Of a DNA stretch of 61,584 bases, positions 19,037 to 29,614 are shown in pieces. Numbering within the stretch: position 1 is the stretch's first letter; the number at the start of each line of letters is the position of its first letter. The notes under the pieces were generated by a model, which saw nothing but the letters and a program-made list of their open reading frames with translations, ran no database searches and was not told the DNA's origin. The DNA comes from Chloroflexota bacterium (GTDB lineage: Bacteria > Chloroflexota > Limnocylindria > Limnocylindrales > CSP1-4). A program made the position numbers and the translations under genes. The stretch lies in assembly GCA_004297395.1 (NCBI GenBank), contig SCUO01000072.1:1-61584 (forward strand), written 5' to 3'.

Positions 19037-19172
19037 GCAACGGGCGGGCGGCCCGGGACTGGGCCCGGCAGCCCGGTGGGCCTCCGTCAGGCCGGACGGG
19101 ACTTTCGCGGATGGGACCCAGTACCTCCGGTGCGTGTTGTCGACACCGATCGCCGCCGTAGCCTCGTCGCAC

Positions 19173-20720
<1,548 letters not shown>

Positions 20721-20756
20721 CCGGCCCAGAATCCAATCGGTCCCGGAGGCGGCGGC

Positions 20757-20762
20757 TAGACT
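20757..20762 (+). promoter_or_regulatory. -10 box TAGACT of a leaderless GNAT transcript
   Basis: TAGACT ends 6 nt before the GTG start at 20769, so transcription would begin at or next to the start codon. The identical arrangement occurs before the genes at 26340 and 41133. Confidence 0.5.
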
Positions 20763-20768
20763 CGCCCG

Positions 20769-21566
20769 GTGACCCAAGCGGACGTCGCTGCCCTCCTCGC
20801 CGCCTACGACGCGCAGCTCCGGGTTCGTGTCCCCGATCCGCTGCCCGCCGGCGTCGAGGTCCAGCTGGACGGTCCGCTCGTCCGGTTCCTGGGGCTCAGC
20901 CGCGGCGGGTTCGTCCTGTACCGCGACCTCGGCGGCATCGAAGGTCCGGAGCTCGACGCACTGATCGCGCGCCAGATCGAGGCCTTCGCCGCCCGTGACG
21001 AGCGCTTCGAATGGAAGCTCCACGGGCACGATCGGCCGGCCGACCTGCCCGACCGGCTGCGGGCCGCCGGATTCCTCGCCGAGGACCGAGAGACCGTGGT
21101 CATCGCTCCGGTTGGGGCGGTCGCCGGGGCGCCTGCCACGGTCCCGGGCGTGATCCTGCGCGAGGTCGGCTCACGGCGCGATTTCGAGCGGATCGAGGCG
21201 CTGGAGGCGGCTGTCTGGGGCGACGACCATGGCGGCCTCGCCGAGATGTTCGAATCGGAGCGGGCCGCCGATCCTGCCTCGATCACGATCGTCGTGGCGG
21301 AAGCGGCGGGCGAGGTCGTCTGCGCCGCCTGGGTCAGGTTCGAGGGCGAGACCGACTTCGCGACCCTGTGGGGCGGCGCGACCCTGCCCGCCTGGCGGGG
21401 ACGCGGCATCTACCGGGCCACCGTCGCCCACCGTGCCAACCTGGCGGCCCAGCGCGGCTACTCCCTCCTCGAGGTCGACGCGTCCGATGACAGCCGGCCG
21501 ATTCTCGAGCGTCTCGGCTTCGTGGCCGTCACCACCACCACGCCGTACGTCTGGGCGCCTGGCTGA
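20769..21566 (+). CDS. GNAT-family N-acetyltransferase
   Basis: 265 aa. The C-terminal half (about 125-260) is a GNAT domain with the acetyl-CoA pyrophosphate loop PAWRGRGIYRATVAHR (the RxxGxG motif) and a late LEVDASDDSRPILERLGF. The N-terminal about 110 residues look like a diverged second domain often seen in standalone GNAT proteins. No substrate is suggested by the neighbours. Starts at GTG 20769 without a Shine-Dalgarno but 6 nt after TAGACT, so it is probably translated from a leaderless mRNA. Confidence 0.85.
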   Translation: MTQADVAALLAAYDAQLRVRVPDPLPAGVEVQLDGPLVRFLGLSRGGFVLYRDLGGIEGPELDALIARQIEAFAARDERFEWKLHGHDRPADLPDRLRAAGFLAEDRETVVIAPVGAVAGAPATVPGVILREVGSRRDFERIEALEAAVWGDDHGGLAEMFESERAADPASITIVVAEAAGEVVCAAWVRFEGETDFATLWGGATLPAWRGRGIYRATVAHRANLAAQRGYSLLEVDASDDSRPILERLGFVAVTTTTPYVWAPG

Positions 21567-21822
21567 CGCGTGAGGTCGCGACGACCCCGCTGCCTGGACG
21601 GACGTGCCATCGCACCCGGCGGCCAGAGAAGCCGCAGATAAGTCGGCGATGACCGGGCGGTGAGCGCCCCCTGCTAGGGTCGGACTGCTCGCCGAAACAC
21701 CGCCGGCCTCGCCGACCGCCGACCCGCCAGGGCCGTCCCGCCGAGGCCGGCACCTCGACCCGCCCGCCGCACGCATGGTCGGCCCGTGTCCCGTCGGCCG
21801 ACCGAACAAGGAGATCCGGACC

Positions 21823-22266
21823 GTGAACAAGGTCCTCCTGACCGGGCGCCTGACGCGCGACCCAGAGATGCGCGCGCTCGCCTCCGGCAAGCACGTCACG
21901 CAGTTCAGCGTGGCGACCAACGAGTACGCCGGCAGCGGCAAGGAACGCTCCGAGTTCCACAACATCGTCACCTGGGACCGGCTCGCCGAGATCTGCGGGC
22001 GCTACCTCGGGAAGGGCCAGCAGGTCGCACTCGAGGGGCGGATCCAGACCCGTACCTGGGACGACGAGGCCGGCAAGCGCCACTGGAAGACCGAGGTCGT
22101 GGCGAGCTCGGTCGAGATGCTCTCCGGCCGGCGCAAGAAGGACTATGCGGCGGAATCGGCTGCCGAAGGCCTGGAGGTCCAGGCGACGCGGCTCGAGGGG
22201 TCGTCGGGTGCGGACGAGGAGGGAACCTCGGCCGATGACCCGATCCCCGAAGCGATCGCCGCCTGA
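21823..22266 (+). CDS. ssb: Single-stranded DNA-binding protein
   Basis: 147 aa. Residues 1-about 105 form the OB fold (MNKVLLTGRLTRDPEMR, VATNEY, FHNIVTWDRLAEICGRYLGKGQQVALEGR). The tail is short and acidic and ends DDPIPEAIAA, so the usual terminal DDDIPF tip, which recruits repair proteins, is altered and lacks the final Phe. Starts at GTG 21823 with AAGGAG 9 nt upstream; a longer frame from 21775 lacks such a site. It is not flanked by rpsF/rpsR, so it may be a secondary paralogue. Confidence 0.94.
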   Translation: MNKVLLTGRLTRDPEMRALASGKHVTQFSVATNEYAGSGKERSEFHNIVTWDRLAEICGRYLGKGQQVALEGRIQTRTWDDEAGKRHWKTEVVASSVEMLSGRRKKDYAAESAAEGLEVQATRLEGSSGADEEGTSADDPIPEAIAA

Positions 22267-22301
22267 CGCGACTCGGCGAGCCTCCCCTTCCCCACGCGGT
22301 C

Positions 22302-22332
22302 GCGGCGGCGCCCACCCCTCCGGCGCCGCCGC
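22302..22332. terminator. Hairpin between convergent ssb and caxA
   Basis: A perfect 11-bp stem (GCGGCGGCGCC / GGCGCCGCCGC) with a 9-nt loop lies between the two stop codons. Probably a bidirectional terminator; neither side has a T-run. Confidence 0.5.
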
Positions 22333-22341
22333 ACCGCGTCG

Positions 22342-23463
22342 TCAGCCGGGCAGCTCGAAGAAGGAGCCGGCGAGGATCAGGTAGACGATGACGAGGAGGG
22401 CGCCCTCCAGCCAATTCGATTCGCCGTCGAGGGCGATGAGGGCGCTGATCCCGACGGCCGCGCCGACGGCCACGACCTCGAGCGGGGTGAACACCAGGTC
22501 CATCGGCTGGCCGATGAGGGCGCCGACGATCACGAGGACCGGCGCAACGAACAGCGCGACCTGGAGCGACGAGCCGTAGGTCACGGCCATCGCGAACTCC
22601 ATCTTGTTCTTCGCCGCCAGCTGGATCGCCACCAGATGCTCGGCGAGGTTGCCGATCGTGGGGATGAGGACCACGCCCACGAAGAACGCCGAGAGCCCGA
22701 CCGAGTCGACGAACGGCTCGATCGCGCCGACGAGGATCTCCGATGTCACGGCCAGGAGGACCGCCGCGCCCAGGAGCACGCCCACCGCCGTCCGAACGCT
22801 CCAGGCCGGCCCCTCGTGACCCTCCGACGGCCCGTGGCCGCCGAGCGTCCGGTCGGGGTTGGTGAACTGCCAGATGAGCGACAGGCCATAGCCCACGATC
22901 AGGAGGATCGAGACCAGGATCGACTCCTCCTGGAGCGTGTCCGTTGCGCGCTCGCCGACGGTGATCGCGAAGATCGCCGGCACGAACAGGCCGATCGCGG
23001 CGACGACGAGGAGGGCCGCGTTGGAGCCGGCGATCCGGGAATCAAACCTCTGGGTGCCGTGGCGGAGTCCGCCCACAAGGACGCTCGCCCCGAGGACGAG
23101 CAGCAGGTTGCCGATGATCGAGCCGGTCAGGGACGCCTTGACGACATCGAGGAGGCCGGCCTGCAGGGCGAAGAAGGCGATGATCAGCTCGGCGATGTTG
23201 CCGAACGTGGCGTTGAGGATGCCGCCGACCTGGGGTCCGGCGACGGCTCCCAGGCGCTCGGTCCCGAGCCCGACCACCCAGGCGAGTCCCAGGATCGCGA
23301 TCGCGGCAACGAGGAAGATGAGCGTCTCGTCGGCGCGGACGAACCACTCGAGGGCGATCGCCGCGGCGCTGAGGACCACGGTCCCGACGAGGATCCCCTG
23401 CCCCAGCGGGCTGAGGATGCCGATGACCGGCAGGCTGGACGGGGCGCGGCGCTCGGACGTCAT
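22342..23463 (-). CDS. Calcium/proton antiporter (CaCA family, CAX type)
   Basis: 373-aa integral membrane protein with about 11 hydrophobic segments. Both alpha-repeats are readable: GGILNATFGNIAELIIAFFAL near residue 85 and GVVLIPTIGNLAEHLVAIQLAAKNK near 265, each with the GN-x-AE core that binds the cation. An acidic/polar loop separates the halves. Exports Ca2+ (or similar cations) using the proton gradient. It starts 11 nt after rsmI; TAGCAT 8 nt before the ATG (23472-23477) could give a near-leaderless transcript of its own. Confidence 0.9.
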   Translation of the reverse strand: MTSERRAPSSLPVIGILSPLGQGILVGTVVLSAAAIALEWFVRADETLIFLVAAIAILGLAWVVGLGTERLGAVAGPQVGGILNATFGNIAELIIAFFALQAGLLDVVKASLTGSIIGNLLLVLGASVLVGGLRHGTQRFDSRIAGSNAALLVVAAIGLFVPAIFAITVGERATDTLQEESILVSILLIVGYGLSLIWQFTNPDRTLGGHGPSEGHEGPAWSVRTAVGVLLGAAVLLAVTSEILVGAIEPFVDSVGLSAFFVGVVLIPTIGNLAEHLVAIQLAAKNKMEFAMAVTYGSSLQVALFVAPVLVIVGALIGQPMDLVFTPLEVVAVGAAVGISALIALDGESNWLEGALLVIVYLILAGSFFELPG

Positions 23464-23474
23464 CGCCCCGGATG

Positions 23475-24371
23475 CTACCGGGATGCGCCGACGCGATACA
23501 GGCGCCGTCGCGGGATGCCGGTCGCGGCGGCGACGCGGCGGGCCGCCTCGGCCCGACCCAGGCCCCCGATCACGAGGGCCTCGACCGCGGCGAGCGCCGA
23601 TGCCTCGTCGTCCGCCGCCGCCCGCTCGGCCGCGCCACCGTCCTCGCCCCGGGCGCCGCCACTCGACCAGCCGACGACGATGACGACCTCGCCGCGCGCC
23701 AGGATCGTGCCGTCACCCGCGGCCGCCTCGAGCCCGGCGAGCGAGCCGCGCACGACCTGCTCGTGAAGTTTCGTCAGCTCGCGGCACACGGCCCCGGGCC
23801 TCGTCGGGCCGCAGGCCGCGACGAGATCGGCGAGCGTGGCCCGAAGCCGGCCCGGCGCCTCGAAGATCACCGCCCCGCGCTCGTCGGCGGCGATCGCCGC
23901 GAGGCGGTCGCGCCGCGACCGGCCGCTCCGGGGCAGGAACCCCTCGAAGACCCACTGCGGCCCGGCCAGGCCCGAGACGGCCACCGCTGCGAGGACCGCC
24001 GACGCGCCGGGGATCGCCTCGACCCGCCCGCCCTCAGCGGCCCAGGCGGCGGCCAGCTCCGAGCCCGGGTCGCTGACCGCCGGCGTCCCGGCGTCGGTGA
24101 CCAGGGCGAGATCCGCCCCGTCCCGGAGGTGGGCCAGCAGCTCCACCTGCCGGCCCGGTCCGCTCCGGGCGTGGTAGCTGAGCGTCCGCGTCCCGATCTC
24201 GTAGCGGGACAGGAGCCGGCGAGCGATCCGGGTGTCCTCGGCTGCGATGAGGGGCACCGCCCGCAGGACCTCGAGCGCCCGGATCGTGACGTCACCGAGG
24301 TTCCCGATCGGGGTCGCGACGAGGAACAACGTGCCGCCGATGCCGCCCGTGCCGACCGCGCCCTCCGCCAT
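23475..24371 (-). CDS. rsmI: 16S rRNA 2'-O-ribose methyltransferase RsmI
   Basis: Methylates the 2'-OH of C1402 in 16S rRNA with SAM. 298 aa with the tetrapyrrole-methylase fold: LFLVATPIGNLGDVT at the N-terminus, AAEDTR, LVTDAGTPAVSDPG and IPGASAVLAAVAVSGL. The C-terminal about 50 residues carry the RsmI-specific helical tail. It follows nadE by 8 nt, in the order glutaminase-nadE-rsmI-caxA. Confidence 0.95.
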   Translation of the reverse strand: MAEGAVGTGGIGGTLFLVATPIGNLGDVTIRALEVLRAVPLIAAEDTRIARRLLSRYEIGTRTLSYHARSGPGRQVELLAHLRDGADLALVTDAGTPAVSDPGSELAAAWAAEGGRVEAIPGASAVLAAVAVSGLAGPQWVFEGFLPRSGRSRRDRLAAIAADERGAVIFEAPGRLRATLADLVAACGPTRPGAVCRELTKLHEQVVRGSLAGLEAAAGDGTILARGEVVIVVGWSSGGARGEDGGAAERAAADDEASALAAVEALVIGGLGRAEAARRVAAATGIPRRRLYRVGASR

Positions 24372-24379
24372 CGGCGGCG

Positions 24380-25330
24380 TCAGCCGCGCGCCGATCCGGG
24401 CCGGCGGCGCGGGTAGAGGTAGTCGACGCCGGTGGTCCTCGGCCCGAGCTTGGCGATCGGCGGGACCTGGCGCTTGAACTCGGACGTCGCCACCATCCGG
24501 TCGACCCGGGCCACGAACGCCGGATCGAAGCCCAGGCCCACGACCTCCTCGACCGAGCGCCGCTTGTCGATCCGCCAGAAGAGCAGCCGGTCGAGCTCCG
24601 GGTAGCTGAAGCCCGCCTCGCCCTCATCGGTCTGGCCCGGCCAGAGGTCCGCCGACGGCGCCTTGCGGATGATCGCCTCGGGAACCCCGATCGCGACCGC
24701 CACCTGGCGGACCTGGCTCTTGTACAGGTCGCCGATGGGGTTGAAGGCACAGGCGTTGTCGCCGAACAGGGTCGTGTAGCCGATGAGCGCCTCGGTCTTG
24801 TTGCTCGTCCCCACGACGAGGCCGCCCCAGGTCACGGAGCGGTCGTAGATCACGGCCATCCGCATCCGGGCGGCGAAGTTGCCCCGCCGCAGCGGGCTTG
24901 CCTCAAGCCCCTCGGCCCCGGCGGCACCCGGCGTCGTGCCGGTCCCGAAGAAGCCGTCCACCAGCGAGCCGATCTCGACGACCTCGCTCGAGCAGTCCAG
25001 GTCGGCGACGACGATCTCGGCGTCGGACCGCGAGGCCGGCGACGATGAGCCCGAGGGCATGAGGACGCAGCGGAGACGATCGGCCCCGATCGCCTCGGCC
25101 ACGAGGTAGGCCACGAGGGCGCTGTCGATGCCGCCGGACAGGGCCAGCACTGCCCGCTCGAAGCCGGCCTGGCGGAGCTGGCCTCGGATGAACTCGGCGA
25201 TCACGCGGCGGGCGACGTCGGTGTCGATCGCCAGCTCCGGCGGCAGCTCGAAGAGCGAGGTGCCGTCCGACCCGGTCGTCGAAGCCGGCCTTGCCGCGGT
25301 CGAACGTCCAGATTGGGTCGAGCCGGTCAT
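24380..25330 (-). CDS. nadE: NAD+ synthetase (ammonia-type catalytic subunit)
   Basis: Amidates nicotinic acid adenine dinucleotide to NAD+. 316 aa; the N-type ATP pyrophosphatase signature SGGIDS is at 65-70, followed by GTSNKTEALIGY and DLYKSQVRQVA. There is no glutaminase domain in this protein; the gene upstream encodes one and overlaps it by 4 nt, so the pair should act as a two-subunit glutamine-dependent NAD synthetase. The first about 27 residues are Ser/Thr-rich and probably disordered. Confidence 0.94.
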   Translation of the reverse strand: MTGSTQSGRSTAARPASTTGSDGTSLFELPPELAIDTDVARRVIAEFIRGQLRQAGFERAVLALSGGIDSALVAYLVAEAIGADRLRCVLMPSGSSSPASRSDAEIVVADLDCSSEVVEIGSLVDGFFGTGTTPGAAGAEGLEASPLRRGNFAARMRMAVIYDRSVTWGGLVVGTSNKTEALIGYTTLFGDNACAFNPIGDLYKSQVRQVAVAIGVPEAIIRKAPSADLWPGQTDEGEAGFSYPELDRLLFWRIDKRRSVEEVVGLGFDPAFVARVDRMVATSEFKRQVPPIAKLGPRTTGVDYLYPRRRPGSARG

Positions 25331-26340
25331 CGGGCGCCCCCCTTCGATGGCCCGGCGGCCGGGTGCCGTGTCGCCGGGCCGGGTGCGCCCCGGAAGCCGA
25401 TCGGGCGGCCGGGAGCGCTCTCGGCGGCCACGTCGAGACCGTCCTTGGCCCCGGCCTCAGCCGTCGAATCAGGGGCCAGGCCGGCCCGCTCGGCGACGAG
25501 CCGCCGCCACTCGCGGCCGACCAGCTCGGGCCGCTCGTCGCGGAGCAGCGGCAGGGCGATCCGCTCTCGCCGAACCTCGGCCAGGTCCACATCTGCGAGG
25601 AACAGCCCGTCGTCGAACATCGGGGCGGAGAAGACCGCACCCCCGCCCGGCCCGATGACCTCCGACCCGCCCCAGAACGAGATTGATTCGTCGACCCCGA
25701 CGCGGTTGCAGAAGACGACGAACGAGGTCGTGAGCTGGGCGTACGTCCGCATCAGCGTCCGCCACGACGACGCCGTCCCGAGCCCGACCTCGGACGCCAT
25801 CGCCAGGTCGCGGCCGGGCGACGACGACACGTTGATCAGGATCTGCGCACCATCGAGAGCCAGCAGCTGGGGCGTCGAGAGGTGCCAGAAGTCCTCGCAC
25901 ACCGCAAGGCCGAGGCCGACCCCGAGGCGTGAAGGAACTGCCCGCAGGATGTCGCCGGGCGAGAAGAAGCGACGCTCGTCGAACAGGCCGTACGTCGGCA
26001 GGTAAAGCTTGCGGTGGACGTGACGGACCTCGCCTTCCTCGAGGAGCGCGGCTGCGATGAAGAGCCGGTGGTCGCCCGATTCCTCGACGAACGAGACGAC
26101 GGCCGAGAGGCCGGCCGAGGCCGCCGCCAGCCGCGACAGCCGGGGGTCGTCAAGGCGCATCGCGACCTCGGCCGCGAGGTCCTGCAGCTGGTAGCCGGTC
26201 AGCCCCAGCTCGGGAAACACGACCAGCCCGGCGCCACCGCGACGAGCCTCCTCGAGCAGTTCGAGGTGGCGGGCGAGGTTGGCGTCGAGATCCCCGAGAC
26301 GCGGCGCGATCTGGGCGAAGGCGATCCGGAGCGGCTGCAC
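25327..26340 (-). CDS. Nitrilase-superfamily glutaminase, partner of NadE
   Basis: 337 aa. The carbon-nitrogen hydrolase triad is complete: E44 in FPELGLTGY, K111 in HRKLYLPTYGLFDE, and C148 in LAVCEDFWH. The sequence around these residues is that of the N-terminal glutaminase domain of two-domain glutamine-dependent NAD synthetases. With nadE immediately downstream (4-nt overlap), it most likely feeds ammonia to it. The last about 45 residues are Ala/Gly/Pro-rich. Starts at GTG 26340, 6 nt after TAGACT, with no Shine-Dalgarno. Confidence 0.88.
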   Translation of the reverse strand: MQPLRIAFAQIAPRLGDLDANLARHLELLEEARRGGAGLVVFPELGLTGYQLQDLAAEVAMRLDDPRLSRLAAASAGLSAVVSFVEESGDHRLFIAAALLEEGEVRHVHRKLYLPTYGLFDERRFFSPGDILRAVPSRLGVGLGLAVCEDFWHLSTPQLLALDGAQILINVSSSPGRDLAMASEVGLGTASSWRTLMRTYAQLTTSFVVFCNRVGVDESISFWGGSEVIGPGGGAVFSAPMFDDGLFLADVDLAEVRRERIALPLLRDERPELVGREWRRLVAERAGLAPDSTAEAGAKDGLDVAAESAPGRPIGFRGAPGPATRHPAAGPSKGGAR

Positions 26341-26346
26341 GGATCG

Positions 26347-26352
26347 AGTCTA
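26347..26352 (-). promoter_or_regulatory. -10 box TAGACT of a leaderless glutaminase-nadE transcript
   Basis: TAGACT on the minus strand ends 6 nt before the GTG start at 26340. It lies in the 61-bp gap after dppF and would make the glutaminase-nadE-rsmI-caxA unit independent of the dpp operon. Confidence 0.5.
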
Positions 26353-26401
26353 GGGCCGACCGCGCGAGATCGTGGGCCGGCGTCGGTCGCGGCGGGCTGC
26401 C

Positions 26402-27508
26402 TCAGGCGTGCGGCGGGCCAGGCTCGACGAAATGCGGCCCGCTCACCGGCGGTGCGGGGACCTCGGTCTCGGGCACCTCGATCTTGCCGGCCGCCCGGGC
26501 GCGTGCCGTCACCTCGGCCACCGTGATCGGGAAGTGACAGGCGACCTTGTGGTCCGGCGCGACCTCGATGAGCTGCGGGACCTCGGCGGCGCAGCGCTCC
26601 TGGGCCTGGAAGCAGCGCGTCCGGAAGACGCAGCCGCTCGGCGGGTCGATCGGGCTCGGAACGTCGCCTTGGAGCACGATCCGCTCGCGCTTGAGCTGGA
26701 TCTTCGGATCCGGCACCGGAACGGCCGACAGCAGCGAGTGGGTGTACGGATGGAGCGGCGCCGAGTAGATCGTCGCCCGGGGCGCCGTCTCGACGATGTG
26801 GCCGAGGTACATGACCGCGACCCGGTGCGAGATCTGGCGAACGACCGCGAGGTCGTGGGCGACGAACAGGTAGGCGATGCCGAACTCTTCCTGGAGGTCC
26901 TTCAGGAGGTTGATGATCTGGGCCTGGATCGAGACGTCGAGGGCCGATACCGGTTCGTCGCAGACGATGAGCATCGGCCGCAGGGCGATCGCCCGGGCCA
27001 CGCCGATCCGCTGGCGCTGGCCGCCGGAGAACTCGTTCGGGTAGCGGTTGTAGTGCTCGGGGTTCAGGCCGACCCGCTCCATCAGCTCCTGGACGGCGGC
27101 CTTGACGCCGCCCGGCGGCTCGACGCCCTGGATCCGGAACGGTGCGCTGATGATGCCGCCGACCGTATGCCTCGGGTTCAGGGCGTTGTACGGGTCCTGG
27201 AAGATCATCTGGGCCTTGCGCCGGATCGGCCGGAGCGCGGCCTGCGACAGGTTCGCGATCTGGGTCCCGTCGAGCTCGATCGAGCCGGCCGTGGGGCGGA
27301 TCAGGCGCAGAATCGAGCGGGCTGCCGTGGTCTTGCCCGAGCCGCTCTCGCCGACAAGGCCCAGGGTCTCGCTGGAGTTGAGGGACAGGCTGATCCCGTC
27401 GACGGCCTTGACCTGGCCGATGACCCGTGGGATGAGGCCTCGGGATCGAACCGGGAAATGGGTCTTGAGGTCGGTGACCCGGAGGATCTCGCGTGTGGCG
27501 GCCGTCAT
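26402..27508 (-). CDS. dppF: Dipeptide/oligopeptide ABC transporter ATPase (DppF/OppF type)
   Basis: 368-aa cytoplasmic ATPase. Walker A GESGSGKTT, signature FSGGQRQR, Walker B LIVCDEP and the H-loop AHDLAV are present. The C-terminal oligopeptide-transport extension has four conserved Cys (from GCVFRTRC onward). DppD and DppF form the heterodimer that powers the permease. ATG 27508 overlaps the dppD stop by 4 nt. An Ala/Pro-rich tail ends the protein. Last gene of the dppCABDF unit. Confidence 0.93.
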   Translation of the reverse strand: MTAATREILRVTDLKTHFPVRSRGLIPRVIGQVKAVDGISLSLNSSETLGLVGESGSGKTTAARSILRLIRPTAGSIELDGTQIANLSQAALRPIRRKAQMIFQDPYNALNPRHTVGGIISAPFRIQGVEPPGGVKAAVQELMERVGLNPEHYNRYPNEFSGGQRQRIGVARAIALRPMLIVCDEPVSALDVSIQAQIINLLKDLQEEFGIAYLFVAHDLAVVRQISHRVAVMYLGHIVETAPRATIYSAPLHPYTHSLLSAVPVPDPKIQLKRERIVLQGDVPSPIDPPSGCVFRTRCFQAQERCAAEVPQLIEVAPDHKVACHFPITVAEVTARARAAGKIEVPETEVPAPPVSGPHFVEPGPPHA

Positions 27509-28584
27509 CGCACCGCTCCGGCGAGGATCCGGCGGACCTCCTCCGAGATCTGCCGGCGCTCTTCGGCCGGCAGGTGGCAGCGGACCAGGTGGTCCGGGGC
27601 CGTCGGGAGGAGCTCGGGCCGAACGCTCAGGCAGGCGCCGTCGCGGACCCGATCGCTGTAGTTGCAGCGGGGCTGGAAGACGCAGCCGGGCGGCAGGTTG
27701 ATCGGCGACGGCGGATTGCCGCGGATCGGGTCGAGCCGCTTCGGCAGCTCACGGTCCATCCGCGGGATCGAGGACAGGAGCCCGAGCGTGTAGGGCATTT
27801 CCGGCTGGTCGTAGATGACCGAGGTCTGCCCGACCTCCACGAGCCGGCCACCGTACATCACCGCCACCTGGTCGGCGACGTCGGCCACGATGCCCAGGTC
27901 GTGGGTGATGAGGATGACCGTCGTCCCGAACTCCTGCTTGAGCGTCGAGATGAGGTCGAGGATCTGGGCCTGGACGGTGACGTCGAGCGCGGTCGTCGGC
28001 TCGTCGGCGATGAGCAGCTGGGGCGAGTTGATGAGGGCCATGCCGATCATCACCCGCTGGCGCATGCCGCCGGAGAGCTGGTGCGGGTAGGCGTCGATCC
28101 GTCGCTCGGCGGCGGGGATGCCGACGTGCTTCAGCATCTCCAGGGTTTCCTTGCGCGCCGCCGTCTTGCCGATCTTGCGGTGGGCGAGGATGGCCTCGAC
28201 GATCTGGTCTCCCACCCGGTAGAAGGGATGGAGGCTCGACATCGGGTCCTGGAAGATCATGGCCATCTCGGAGCCGCGGAGCGCCTGGACCTCGTCGGCC
28301 GCAAGCCGGTTCAGCTCCTGGCCGTCCAGCCAGATCTCGCCAGTGACGTGACCGCCCTGGCTCTTGACCAGGCCCATGATCGCCTGGGCGGTGACGCTCT
28401 TGCCGGAGCCCGATTCGCCGACCACCGCGAGCGTCTTGCCGCGCTCGAGCGAGAGCGACACGCCGTCGATGGCGCGGACGACACCGTCCTCGGTATTGAA
28501 CGTGACGCCGAGATTCTCGATCGACAGGAACTCCCGATCGGGAGAGCGCTCGGCTCTTCCCTCGGCCCTCTCCATGTTGATCAT
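27505..28584 (-). CDS. dppD: Dipeptide/oligopeptide ABC transporter ATPase (DppD/OppD type)
   Basis: 359-aa partner of DppF. Walker [11 protein letters not shown], signature LSGGMRQR, Walker [13 protein letters not shown] and [10 protein letters not shown] are visible, along with the C-terminal Cys-containing extension ([13 protein letters not shown]). ATG 28584 overlaps the dppB stop by 4 nt; a second Met three codons in is possible. Confidence 0.93.
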   Translation of the reverse strand: MINMERAEGRAERSPDREFLSIENLGVTFNTEDGVVRAIDGVSLSLERGKTLAVVGESGSGKSVTAQAIMGLVKSQGGHVTGEIWLDGQELNRLAADEVQALRGSEMAMIFQDPMSSLHPFYRVGDQIVEAILAHRKIGKTAARKETLEMLKHVGIPAAERRIDAYPHQLSGGMRQRVMIGMALINSPQLLIADEPTTALDVTVQAQILDLISTLKQEFGTTVILITHDLGIVADVADQVAVMYGGRLVEVGQTSVIYDQPEMPYTLGLLSSIPRMDRELPKRLDPIRGNPPSPINLPPGCVFQPRCNYSDRVRDGACLSVRPELLPTAPDHLVRCHLPAEERRQISEEVRRILAGAVR

Positions 28585-29579
28585 CCGACGCGGACCCGCG
28601 GATCGACCACCGCATACAGGAGGTCAACGACGAGGTTCGCGACGATGATGAGGGCCGCGGCGACCAGGGTGATGCCGGTGATCAGCGGCAGGTCCGAGGC
28701 GAGGACCGACCCGATTGCCAGGGACCCAAGCCCCGGCAGGTTGAAGATGTTCTCGGTGATGATCGCCCCGCCCAGGAGATAGGCGAGGTCGAGGCCGGCC
28801 GCGGTGACGATCGGTGTCAGGCCGGCCCGAAGCGCGTGCTTGACCACGACGATCCGCTCCGGCAGGCCCTTGGCCCGGGCGGTCCGGACATAGTCCTCGC
28901 CGAACACCTCGAGCACCTGGTTCCGCGTCAACCGCATGTAGAACGCGGCGTTCAGGGTGGCGATCGTGATCCAGGGCAGCAGCATCGTCTGGAAGAACTT
29001 CCCCGGATTCGCAAACGGCATCCCCGAGGTCCATTGCGGGATGGGTAACAGGTGCCATATCAGGACCACGAAGAAGAACAGCACGAGGCCGATGAAGAAT
29101 GATGGCAATGAGTAGCCGACCAGGGCGATGCCCATCACCGTCCTGTCCTGCCAGCGGCCGCGTTTGAGTGCCGCCACCACGCCAAAGACGAGGCCGATGA
29201 CCATCCAGGTGACGAAGCCGCCGATCGCCAGCCAGAACGTGACCGGGGCGGCCTTCGTGATCATTGCCAGGACTTCCTGGTTCCTGAGGAACGAATAGCC
29301 CAGGCAGGGCGCCTCGCACTCCAGCGGGCGCGCGGTGTCCTTGAGGTAGGTGCGACCGACGAAGATCCCAGCGACGAATCGCTGGTACTGCTCGATGGGT
29401 GGGATGTCGAGCTCGAGTCGGTGGCGGTTGTTTTCAATGATCGCCGGGCTGCAGGCCTTGCCGCAGGTGAGCCGGGCGGGATCCGCCGGCATCAGGCTGA
29501 ACAGGACGAAGACGGTCAGGGTGAGGAGGAAGAGGAGCAGCACCATGCCGAGCACGCGCCGCACGACATATCCGGCCAC
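28581..29579 (-). CDS. dppB: Dipeptide/oligopeptide ABC transporter permease (DppB type)
   Basis: 332-aa inner-membrane permease with six predicted helices; the first (about 9-29) is followed by the long external loop typical of DppB, here containing four Cys (CGKAC and CEAPC) that could form disulphides. The cytoplasmic EAA loop reads EDYVRTARAKGLPERIV. The C-terminal [16 protein letters not shown] is family-typical. It lies 92 nt after dppA with a strong hairpin in between. Confidence 0.94.
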   Translation of the reverse strand: MAGYVVRRVLGMVLLLFLLTLTVFVLFSLMPADPARLTCGKACSPAIIENNRHRLELDIPPIEQYQRFVAGIFVGRTYLKDTARPLECEAPCLGYSFLRNQEVLAMITKAAPVTFWLAIGGFVTWMVIGLVFGVVAALKRGRWQDRTVMGIALVGYSLPSFFIGLVLFFFVVLIWHLLPIPQWTSGMPFANPGKFFQTMLLPWITIATLNAAFYMRLTRNQVLEVFGEDYVRTARAKGLPERIVVVKHALRAGLTPIVTAAGLDLAYLLGGAIITENIFNLPGLGSLAIGSVLASDLPLITGITLVAAALIIVANLVVDLLYAVVDPRVRVG

Positions 29580-29614
29580 TCAGCTTCTCCTCGCTGCCAG
29601 GTTGGAAGGGAGCT

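Larger units (their letters stand above)
18825..19172. other. 348-bp divergent control region between purA and the GGDEF gene
   Basis: Holds the purA leader with its hairpin (18849-18874), a candidate -10 box TATACT on the minus strand (19031-19036), and on the plus strand a candidate -10 TAGCCT (19159-19164) 8 nt before the GGDEF ATG. I compared the leader with T-box, purine and PRPP/ykkC consensus features and found no match. Confidence 0.5.

Noticed and set aside
18825..19040. T-box or purine/PRPP riboswitch in the purA leader
   Set aside because: No T-box core (GGTGGNACCGCG-like), no conserved purine-aptamer loops and no ykkC-class core could be found; kept only as an unclassified attenuator.
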